From Bacteroides coprosuis DSM 18011 (GTDB taxonomy: Bacteria > Bacteroidota > Bacteroidia > Bacteroidales > Bacteroidaceae): DNA of 64,000 bases. Numbering within the stretch: the first letter of the stretch is position 1; the number at the start of each line of letters is the position of its first letter. Below the pieces are notes generated by a model that saw only the letters and a list, made by a program, of their open reading frames with translations, did no database searches and was not told the origin of the DNA. The translations under genes and the position numbers were made by a program. The stretch is taken from the NCBI GenBank assembly GCA_000212915.1, contig CM001167.1:359780-423779 (forward strand), given 5' to 3'. Shown here one piece after another: positions 28,534 to 35,754 of the stretch.

Positions 28534-30408
28534 ATGGAATTTAAATATGACGTAATTGTTATAGGCGCTGGACATGCTGGCTGTGAAGCTGCAACTGCAG
28601 CTGCTCGCCTAGGTTCTAAAACATGCCTAATAACAATGGATATGAATAAGATTGCACAAATGAGCTGCAATCCAGCTATCGGAGGGATAGCTAAAGGACA
28701 AATAGTAAGAGAAATTGATGCACTGGGAGGAGAAATGGGATTAATAACAGATAGAACTGCTATCCAATTTCGTATGCTCAATCGTTCAAAAGGGCCTGCA
28801 ATGTGGAGCCCCAGAGCACAGTGCGACAGAAATAAATACATTTGGGAATGGAGAGAAGTGCTCGATTCTACAGACAACCTTGACATCTGGCAAGACAGCG
28901 TTAAAGATCTAATAATAAAAGATGGCCAAGTTATAGGTGTAAACACTCTATGGGAAGCAACTTTCTATGCTAAGTCTATAATAATTACTGCAGGAACATT
29001 CTTAAATGGACTCATGCATGTTGGTAAAACTCAACTACCTGGTGGTCGTATGGCTGAACCTGCTAGTTACTATCTAACAGAGTCTATTAATAGCTATGGC
29101 ATTCGATTTGACAGAATGAAAACAGGTACTCCTGTGCGTATTGATTCAAGAAGTGTTCACTTTGAAGATATGGAGCCACAAGAAGGCGATGATGACTTTC
29201 ATAAGTTCTCCTTTATGGACACTGGAAAAAGGCACCTAGACGCACTCCCTTGTTGGACTTGTTACACTACTCCTGAATCTCACGAAACATTGAGAAAAGG
29301 ACTGGTAGACTCTCCTCTTTATAACGGACAGATTAAAAGTATCGGGCCACGCTATTGTCCAAGCGTAGAAACTAAAATTGTAAACTTCCCTACCAAAGAG
29401 AAGCATCAACTATTCTTAGAACCTGAAGGTGTAATCACAAATGAGATGTATCTAAATGGTTTCTCATCTTCTCTGCCAATGGATATTCAACTTAAAGCTT
29501 TACGCCAGATTCCTGCATTTAGAGATGTCCATGTTTACAGACCTGGGTATGCTATTGAATATGATTTTTTTGATCCGACTCAACTAACCCACACTCTTGA
29601 ATCTAAGGTAATAAAGAACTTATTCTTTGCAGGACAGGTAAATGGTACTACTGGGTATGAAGAAGCAGCAGGTCAAGGGTTAATCGCGGGAATTAATGCA
29701 CACATTAACTGCCATGGAGGGAAAGAATTCATCTTAGGTAGAGACGAGGCCTATATCGGAGTATTAATTGATGATCTTGTTACTAAAGGCGTTGATGAGC
29801 CCTATCGTATGTTTACCTCAAGGGCAGAATATAGAATTCTTCTGAGGATGGATGATGCCGATATGAGATTAACTCCTAAAGCTTGGGATTTAGGATTAGC
29901 TTCTCGTGAAAGGTATAATTTATACAGTAGTAAAAAAGAACAAATTGATCGTATTTTAGAGTTTGCAAATAACTACTCAGTCAAACCGGCTTACATTAAT
30001 GAAGCACTAGAAAAGCTAGGAACAACATCATTAAAACATGGTTGCAAACTAATTGAAGTATTAACTCGACCACAAATTACTTTTGAGAATATACAAGATT
30101 CCATTCCCGCATTTAAAGAAGAATTAGATAAGATCAAAGGTAGAAGAGAAGAAATAATTGAAGCTGCTGAGATCTTAGTTAAATACAGTGGATATATAGA
30201 AAGAGAAAAGCTAATTGCAGAAAAGACAAAAAGATTGGAAAACATAAAAATAAGAGGTAAATTTGATTATAGCCAAATCCATTCACTGTCTTTTGAGGCT
30301 AGAGAAAAGCTTCAGAAAATAGACCCTGAGAATATTGCACAAGCAAGTCGCATCCCAGGTGTATCCCCTAGTGATATAAATGTACTTTTAGTTCTAGTAA
30401 GAAAATAA
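28534..30408 (+). CDS. mnmG: tRNA uridine-5-carboxymethylaminomethyl modification enzyme MnmG (GidA)
   Basis: FAD-dependent partner of MnmE that builds the cmnm5/nm5 group at wobble U34. At 624 residues it is full length: dinucleotide motif GAGHAGCEAATAAARLG, CNPAIGGIAKGQIVREIDALGG, GTFLNGLMHVG, the active-site region GPRYCPSVETKI and the second FAD motif FAGQVNGTTGYEEAAGQG. The C-terminal helical domain is intact. The gene ends 1 bp before a parS-like 16-mer; gidA genes often lie near replication origins. MnmD, which acts later on the same base, is at 4.0 kb. Confidence 0.97.
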   Translation: MEFKYDVIVIGAGHAGCEAATAAARLGSKTCLITMDMNKIAQMSCNPAIGGIAKGQIVREIDALGGEMGLITDRTAIQFRMLNRSKGPAMWSPRAQCDRNKYIWEWREVLDSTDNLDIWQDSVKDLIIKDGQVIGVNTLWEATFYAKSIIITAGTFLNGLMHVGKTQLPGGRMAEPASYYLTESINSYGIRFDRMKTGTPVRIDSRSVHFEDMEPQEGDDDFHKFSFMDTGKRHLDALPCWTCYTTPESHETLRKGLVDSPLYNGQIKSIGPRYCPSVETKIVNFPTKEKHQLFLEPEGVITNEMYLNGFSSSLPMDIQLKALRQIPAFRDVHVYRPGYAIEYDFFDPTQLTHTLESKVIKNLFFAGQVNGTTGYEEAAGQGLIAGINAHINCHGGKEFILGRDEAYIGVLIDDLVTKGVDEPYRMFTSRAEYRILLRMDDADMRLTPKAWDLGLASRERYNLYSSKKEQIDRILEFANNYSVKPAYINEALEKLGTTSLKHGCKLIEVLTRPQITFENIQDSIPAFKEELDKIKGRREEIIEAAEILVKYSGYIEREKLIAEKTKRLENIKIRGKFDYSQIHSLSFEAREKLQKIDPENIAQASRIPGVSPSDINVLLVLVRK

Positions 30409-30409
30409 A

Positions 30410-30425
30410 TGTTACACGTGGAACA
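30410..30425. promoter_or_regulatory. parS-like ParB-binding site 1
   Basis: TGTTACACGTGGAACA, a near-palindrome with a central CACGTG. It differs from the general parS consensus TGTTNCACGTGAAACA at one base. It begins directly after the mnmG stop codon, in the mnmG-apt gap, and is repeated without change at 31049. Confidence 0.75.
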
Positions 30426-30452
30426 AATAACACAATAACAAAAAAATCAAAA

Positions 30453-30977
30453 ATGACTAAAGAAGAATTGATCAAAGAAATTAGAACCGTAAAAGACTTC
30501 CCTCTAGAGGGTATTCTTTTTTACGATATAACTACCCTTTTCAAAAGCGCAGAGGCTTTAGAATGTTTAGGAGATATTTTATACGAAATGTATAAAGACA
30601 AAGGCATTACAAAAGTGGTAGGAATTGAATCAAGAGGTTTTATTATGGGTCCTATTTTAGCAACTAGATTGGGTGCAGGATTTGTCACCATAAGAAAGCC
30701 TGGAAAACTTCCTGCAGAAACGATTGAAGAAAGTTACAAAAAAGAATATGGAACGGATATTATCCAAATGCACAAAGACGCTTTGACGGAAGATGACGTA
30801 GTTCTTGTTCATGATGATCTTCTTGCTACAGGTGGCACTATGAAGGCGGCAATAAAACTAGTCAATCAACTCAAGCCTAAACAGACTATGGTAAACTTTA
30901 TCATTGAATTAAAAAAACTAGAAGGAAGGAAGGGCTTCCCGAAAGATTTAGAAATAGATACGGTTTTATCACTTTAA
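30453..30977 (+). CDS. apt: adenine phosphoribosyltransferase
   Basis: Purine salvage enzyme: adenine plus PRPP gives AMP. A 174-residue type I phosphoribosyltransferase with the N-terminal FPLEGILFYDITTLF, ESRGFIMGPILATRLGAGF, IRKPGKLPAETIEESYKKEYG and the PRPP loop VLVHDDLLATGGT. The gene is bracketed by two identical parS-like sites, at 30410 and 31049. Confidence 0.96.
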   Translation: MTKEELIKEIRTVKDFPLEGILFYDITTLFKSAEALECLGDILYEMYKDKGITKVVGIESRGFIMGPILATRLGAGFVTIRKPGKLPAETIEESYKKEYGTDIIQMHKDALTEDDVVLVHDDLLATGGTMKAAIKLVNQLKPKQTMVNFIIELKKLEGRKGFPKDLEIDTVLSL

Positions 30978-30990
30978 ATTATAACTTTAC

Positions 30991-31013
30991 AAACGCCACA
31001 CTTCGTGGCGTTT
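30991..31013 (+). terminator. hairpin after apt, possible weak terminator
   Basis: AAACGCCAC and GTGGCGTTT form a perfect 9-bp stem with a 5-base loop, 13 bp after the apt stop. The T tract is only three bases, so termination may be incomplete. Confidence 0.6.
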
Positions 31014-31048
31014 GTGGTATATGCTAAGAAGTGAGTTATTAACAAATA

Positions 31049-31064
31049 TGTTACACGTGGAACA
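31049..31064. promoter_or_regulatory. parS-like ParB-binding site 2
   Basis: Identical to the 16-mer at 30410 (TGTTACACGTGGAACA), 639 bp away. Its last base abuts the ATG of uvrC, so bound ParB would sit on the translation start region of that gene. Confidence 0.75.
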
Positions 31065-32909
31065 ATGAATGTTCAAAAAGAAACAAAGGAAGATAAACTA
31101 AAGAGAGAGATTTACCTAAAAACTCTAGTAAGTAGCTTACCAGAGACACCTGGCATTTATCAATACTTTGACGACAAAGATAAAATCATATACGTAGGGA
31201 AAGCAAAAAACCTAAAGCGAAGAGTAACCTCCTACTTCAATAAAGATCACAAAGCAAACAAAACAAAAGTCCTTGTTAAGAAAATAAGGAACATTAAATA
31301 CATCGTTGTAAACACTGAGAAAGATGCACTATTATTAGAAAATAATCTAATTAAAAAGCACCAGCCCAGATATAACGTTTTATTAAAAGATGACAAAACA
31401 TATCCCTCAATATGTGTACAAAACGAATTCTTTCCTAGAGTGTTTAAAACAAGGAAAATAATAAAAAATGGATCATCCTATTTTGGCCCTTATACACATC
31501 TTCCAACAATGTATACGCTTTTAGATTTAATTAAAAAGCTATATCCAATTCGGACATGCAAGCATAATTTATCTCAGGAAAACATCAAATCTAATAAGTT
31601 CAAAGTCTGCTTAGAGTACCACATCAAAAACTGTTTAGGACCATGTGAAGGACTACAAACCGAAGAAGACTACCTACAAAACATTGCTGAAATAAAAGAA
31701 ATACTAAAAGGTAATACAAGGGAAATTAGCAAGCAGCTAAAAGAAAAGATGGAGAGATATGCTGAAAATCTTGAGTTTGAAAAAGCACATGAATACAAGC
31801 ATAAGCTGACACTCGTAGAGAACTTCCGAAGTAAATCAGAGGTGGTTAGCACTCTAATCCACAATATCGACGTCTTCTCAATAGAATCAAATGGCGAAAA
31901 ATCAGCTTACATCAACTTCTTACATATTGCAAATGGAGCTATAAACCAGGCTTATACTATTGAGTATAAAAAGAAACTCAATGAAACAGATAGTGAATTG
32001 CTAGCCATGGGCATCATCGAAATGAGAACTCGCTTCGATAGTAATGCTAATGAAATAGTAGTACCGATTCCTCTAGATATAGACTTAGACAACGTAAAGT
32101 TTACAATACCTCAACGGGGAGAAAAAAAGAAACTATTAGACCTATCACGACTTAATGTAAAGCAATATAAAGCAGATAGGCTCAAACAAGCTGAGAAATT
32201 AAATCCAGCACAAAGAAATATTCGATTACTAAAAGAGATTCAAGACAAACTGAAGCTTCAAAAGCTACCCATGCATATTGAGAGCTTTGACAACTCTAAC
32301 ATCCAAGGAAGCGATCCTGTTGCAGCATGTATCGTATTTAAGCAAGGTAAACCCAGCAAAAAGGATTATAGGAAATATAATATTAAAACGGTTATAGGCC
32401 CAGATGACTACGCATCAATGCACGAAGTAGTAATAAGGAGGTATAGCAGATTAGAAAAGGAAAAACAACCCCTACCCGACTTAATTATTACCGATGGCGG
32501 TAAAGGTCAAATGGAGATTGTGCGAAAAGCCTTGGAGGAAATTAATCTAAAAATACCAATAGCGGGTTTAGCAAAAGACGACAAACATAGGACATCAGAA
32601 CTCCTATATGGATTTCCTGCTCAAACAATAGGTATGGAACCAACTAGTGGATTATTTAAACTAATGGAACGAATACAAGATGAGGTACACAGATTTGCAA
32701 TACAATTCCACAGAGATAAAAGGAGTAAAAGACAAGTTCAATCTGAGTTAGACAACATACCTGGAATAGGTCCTAAAACTAAAGAACAACTCTTGAAAAC
32801 ATTTAAAAGTATCAAGAGAATAAAAGAGGCTAGCGAGGACGATTTAATAACTCTCATAGGTCACAGCAAAGGTACAACCCTATGGAAAGAGATACATAAT
32901 AAGAACTAA
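31065..32909 (+). CDS. uvrC: excinuclease ABC subunit C
   Basis: Nucleotide excision repair nuclease that cuts on both sides of UvrAB-marked lesions. Domains: GIY-YIG (PGIYQYFDDKDKIIYVGKAKNLKRR in short blocks, about 25-55), an iron-sulfur-type cysteine set around CKHN...CLEYHIKNCLGPC (about 165-195), a UVR motif (about 215-250), an RNase H-like endonuclease domain with ESFDNSNIQGSDPVA and ITDGGKGQ, and C-terminal HhH repeats (IPGIGPKTKEQLL). At 614 residues it is full length. The ATG at 31065 directly follows a parS-like site. Confidence 0.96.
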   Translation: MNVQKETKEDKLKREIYLKTLVSSLPETPGIYQYFDDKDKIIYVGKAKNLKRRVTSYFNKDHKANKTKVLVKKIRNIKYIVVNTEKDALLLENNLIKKHQPRYNVLLKDDKTYPSICVQNEFFPRVFKTRKIIKNGSSYFGPYTHLPTMYTLLDLIKKLYPIRTCKHNLSQENIKSNKFKVCLEYHIKNCLGPCEGLQTEEDYLQNIAEIKEILKGNTREISKQLKEKMERYAENLEFEKAHEYKHKLTLVENFRSKSEVVSTLIHNIDVFSIESNGEKSAYINFLHIANGAINQAYTIEYKKKLNETDSELLAMGIIEMRTRFDSNANEIVVPIPLDIDLDNVKFTIPQRGEKKKLLDLSRLNVKQYKADRLKQAEKLNPAQRNIRLLKEIQDKLKLQKLPMHIESFDNSNIQGSDPVAACIVFKQGKPSKKDYRKYNIKTVIGPDDYASMHEVVIRRYSRLEKEKQPLPDLIITDGGKGQMEIVRKALEEINLKIPIAGLAKDDKHRTSELLYGFPAQTIGMEPTSGLFKLMERIQDEVHRFAIQFHRDKRSKRQVQSELDNIPGIGPKTKEQLLKTFKSIKRIKEASEDDLITLIGHSKGTTLWKEIHNKN

Positions 32910-32936
32910 AAGCAGATATTTATTCACTAATATTTT

Positions 32937-32944
32937 TAACTTTG
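32937..32944 (+). promoter_or_regulatory. -7 box for the dtd-mazG-deoC operon
   Basis: TAACTTTG, a perfect TAnnTTTG match, 19 bp before the dtd ATG. Confidence 0.55.
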
Positions 32945-32963
32945 TAAAGACAAAATCTAAATT

Positions 32964-33416
32964 ATGAGAATTGTTATTCAAAGAGCAACAGAAGCATCTG
33001 TTACTATAGATAATCAAGTAAAAGCAAAAATTAATACAGGGCTAATGATTCTCCTAGGGATAGAAGATCAAGACAACACCGAAGATATTGAGTGGCTAAC
33101 TAATAAAGTAGTAAACTTAAGAATCTTTGATGACGAAGATGGAGTAATGAATAAATCCATTCTAGATGTTAAAGGCGATATTTTATTAATCAGTCAATTT
33201 ACACTCCATGCTTCCACTAAGAAAGGAAATAGACCTTCATATATAAAAGCAGCAAAACCAGACATAGCCATTCCCTTATATAAGGAATTTATAACCACAT
33301 TAGAGAGTAAGCTAGGCAAACAAATTGGTACAGGTGAGTTTGGAGCAGACATGAAAGTTAAGCTAATAAATGATGGTCCTGTTACTATCTGTATAGACAC
33401 AAAAAACAAAGAATAA
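32964..33416 (+). CDS. dtd: D-aminoacyl-tRNA deacylase
   Basis: Proofreading enzyme that removes D-amino acids (and glycine mischarged on tRNA-Ala) from tRNA. A 150-residue DTD with the signature SQFTLHASTKKGNRPSY (about 77-93) and the Gly-cisPro motif NDGPVT near the C terminus. The start MRIVIQRATEASV is canonical. The stop TAA shares one base with the ATG of the next gene, indicating translational coupling. Confidence 0.96.
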   Translation: MRIVIQRATEASVTIDNQVKAKINTGLMILLGIEDQDNTEDIEWLTNKVVNLRIFDDEDGVMNKSILDVKGDILLISQFTLHASTKKGNRPSYIKAAKPDIAIPLYKEFITTLESKLGKQIGTGEFGADMKVKLINDGPVTICIDTKNKE

Positions 33417-33739
33417 TGACTATTGAAGAAGCTCAAAAAAAAGTAGATCAATGGATAAACTCAATTGGAGTCAGATACTTTAATGAGCTAACAAATATGG
33501 CTATCCTAACAGAAGAAGTTGGAGAACTAGCCAGAGTAGTTGCTCGAAAGTACGGAGAACAATCCTTCAAAAAAGGAGAAAAAGATAATATAGAAGAAGA
33601 GCTTGCAGATATCCTTTGGGTCCTACTCTGCTTGGCAAATCAAACAGATACAGATCTAACAAAGGCTTTAGAGCAAAGCTTTGAAAAAAAGACAAAAAGA
33701 GATAAGAAAAGGCATTTAGAAAATCAAAAACTAAAGTAA
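33416..33739 (+). CDS. MazG-like nucleotide pyrophosphohydrolase
   Basis: A 107-residue single-domain all-alpha NTP pyrophosphatase of the MazG/dCTPase superfamily, expected to hydrolyse nucleoside triphosphates to monophosphates. The Mg-binding motifs are EEVGELARVV (about 30-39) and EEELADILW (about 62-70). It overlaps dtd by one base and is followed by deoC after 1 bp, so the three genes form an operon. The nucleotide substrate cannot be decided. Confidence 0.9.
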   Translation: MTIEEAQKKVDQWINSIGVRYFNELTNMAILTEEVGELARVVARKYGEQSFKKGEKDNIEEELADILWVLLCLANQTDTDLTKALEQSFEKKTKRDKKRHLENQKLK

Positions 33740-33740
33740 C

Positions 33741-34637
33741 ATGGCTGACAAAAAATTAACAAAGTACGAAGAAGCATTAAGCAAATACAATACTGCACTA
33801 GTAGATGCTGAAGTAAATAAAGAAGTAAAAGAATTAATAGAAAAGAAATATATTGAAAATGACACAACTGATGTCAAGAAATTTCTTTTCAACTGTATTG
33901 ATTTAACAACATTAAAAACTGAAGACAGCCCCGAAAGCGTGCTAAAATTCACAGAAAAAGTAAATCAATTTGATGAAGAATACGCTGAATTAGGTCATGT
34001 AGCTGCTATTTGTGTGTATCCTAATTTTGCTAAAATAGTAAGTAGTACCCTAGAAATTGAGGATGTAAATATTGCATGTGTTTCTGCAGGATTCCCAACA
34101 TCACAAACATTTACTGAAATTAAAATTGCCGAAACATCATTAGCCCTACAAGATGGTGCTACTGAAATAGATATTGTTATCAATGTAGGAAACTTCTTAA
34201 GCGGCGATTATGAAACAATGTGTGATGAGATAGAAGAGCTTAAAGATGTATGTAAAGATCACCACATGAAGGTAATTCTTGAAACAGGTGCTCTTAAAAC
34301 AGCTGAAAACATTAAGAAGGCCTCTATCCTATCTATGTACTCTGGGGCAGACTTTATTAAAACATCTACAGGAAAACTAGAACCTGCTGCTACTCCTGAA
34401 GCTGCTTACGTTATGTGTAAAGCTATCAAAGAATACTATTTAGAAACAGGCAGAAAAGTAGGATTTAAACCAGCTGGAGGTCTATCAACTGTAAAAGATG
34501 CTATAACATATTACACTATAGTAAAAGAAGTATTAGGTACAGAATGGCTTAACAATAAATTATTCCGTCTCGGAACAAGTCGTCTAGCAAATCTTCTTGT
34601 TTCTGATATAAAAGGAGAAAAAATAAACTTCTTCTAA
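33741..34637 (+). CDS. deoC: deoxyribose-phosphate aldolase
   Basis: Cleaves 2-deoxyribose-5-phosphate to glyceraldehyde-3-phosphate and acetaldehyde in deoxynucleoside catabolism. DeoC barrel motifs: IDLTTL, AAICVYPNF, CVSAGFPTSQT, EIDIVINVG, VILETGAL, the Schiff-base Lys in ADFIKTSTGK and GFKPAGGLST. At 298 residues it is longer than many class I DeoC proteins because of a roughly 50-residue charged N-terminal extension. It is the last gene of the dtd operon, ending at a perfect palindromic terminator. Confidence 0.95.
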   Translation: MADKKLTKYEEALSKYNTALVDAEVNKEVKELIEKKYIENDTTDVKKFLFNCIDLTTLKTEDSPESVLKFTEKVNQFDEEYAELGHVAAICVYPNFAKIVSSTLEIEDVNIACVSAGFPTSQTFTEIKIAETSLALQDGATEIDIVINVGNFLSGDYETMCDEIEELKDVCKDHHMKVILETGALKTAENIKKASILSMYSGADFIKTSTGKLEPAATPEAAYVMCKAIKEYYLETGRKVGFKPAGGLSTVKDAITYYTIVKEVLGTEWLNNKLFRLGTSRLANLLVSDIKGEKINFF

Positions 34638-34650
34638 TTAAGAATATCAC

Positions 34651-34680
34651 AAAAAAGAGAGGGTCGACCCTCTCTTTTTT
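34651..34680. terminator. bidirectional terminator between deoC and the polyprenyl synthase gene
   Basis: A perfect 30-bp palindrome: an A6 run, then GAGAGGGTCGACCCTCTC, then a T6 run. It is symmetrical and therefore suited to both converging genes. Confidence 0.92.
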
Positions 34681-34693
34681 ATACTATAACAAC

Positions 34694-35668
34694 TTATTTT
34701 TTTCTTAAAACAATGTAATCTAAATAGCACTTAAGTGCATCTTTAATCTCATTGTTCGGAAGTGGCGCAATTACCTCAAGCGCTTTGTCACGATAAGACA
34801 ACATCACTGACTCAGCATATTCAATACCACCGTGATCAATTACATATCCAATAAATTTATGAATTTCGTGAAGGCTAGCTTCTCCCCCTTTAATACGAAA
34901 TGCTAATTCTTTTATTTCTTCAGAGTTTGTTTTATTCAAGACGTACAGTGCGGGAAGCGTTAATTTACCTTCCAACATATCATTACCTGTGGGTTTTCCA
35001 ATAGAAGACGAATCTGAGTAATCAAAAATATCATCCTTAATCTGGAAGCATATCCCTAGATACTCACCAAATTTTGTAGCCTCTATTACTGACTCTTTAG
35101 AAGCGCCAGCAGATAAAGCGGCAACCTTTGCACATGCTGCAAATAAAGCTGCAGTTTTCTTGTAAATTACACTATAATAAACATCCTCAGAAAACTCTTT
35201 ATTACTTACGTTGGATAATTGTAAAATTTCGCCATCAGCCAAGTTTTGCCCCAAATGTGCTACAACATCTATAATGTCACAATCACGAGTTAGTCCAACT
35301 TGTACTAAACTTGTTGCCAACAAAAAATCTCCTACTAAAACAGAAACTTTATTATTAAATAAAGCGTTAACTGATAGTTGACCTCTACGCTCATCACTCT
35401 CATCCACAACATCATCATGAACTAAACTAGCCGTATGCAATAATTCTAGAGAAACAGCTGAGTAAAGTGTGTTTGTTTTAATAGAACCAAAGAGTTTAGC
35501 CAAAAGCAAAACAAGTATAGGTCGCATCATCTTACCATTGCTCTTTCTTATATGTCGAATAGCTCGCATTAAAAGAGGATTAGAGCTAGTAAGTGAATTG
35601 TCAAAAATTTGCTGAAACTCAGCAAGCTCTTGCTCAATAGGATATCGTATTTCAGTTAGTTGACTCAT
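34694..35668 (-). CDS. polyprenyl (octaprenyl-type) diphosphate synthase
   Basis: Trans-prenyltransferase that elongates farnesyl diphosphate with IPP to make the side chain of menaquinone. The two aspartate-rich motifs are LVHDDVVDESDERRG (about 85-99) and QIKDDIFDYSD (about 210-220). The 324-residue length and GKMMRPILVLL near the N terminus fit the IspB family. Chain length cannot be predicted reliably here. It is transcribed away from polA. Confidence 0.92.
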   Translation of the reverse strand: MSQLTEIRYPIEQELAEFQQIFDNSLTSSNPLLMRAIRHIRKSNGKMMRPILVLLLAKLFGSIKTNTLYSAVSLELLHTASLVHDDVVDESDERRGQLSVNALFNNKVSVLVGDFLLATSLVQVGLTRDCDIIDVVAHLGQNLADGEILQLSNVSNKEFSEDVYYSVIYKKTAALFAACAKVAALSAGASKESVIEATKFGEYLGICFQIKDDIFDYSDSSSIGKPTGNDMLEGKLTLPALYVLNKTNSEEIKELAFRIKGGEASLHEIHKFIGYVIDHGGIEYAESVMLSYRDKALEVIAPLPNNEIKDALKCYLDYIVLRKK

Positions 35669-35687
35669 CTATAAATCCGTTTGTATA

Positions 35688-35695
35688 CAAAAGTA
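35688..35695 (-). promoter_or_regulatory. -7 box of the polyprenyl synthase gene
   Basis: On the minus strand this reads TACTTTTG, a TAnnTTTG match 19 bp before the start codon. The divergent polA gene has only an imperfect box (TA, three bases, TTTG, near 35717-35725). Confidence 0.52.
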
Positions 35696-35754
35696 ACAAT
35701 AAAACAGTTAATACCTTATTTTTTGTTACTTTTACATTGAAAATAAGTAATTAT

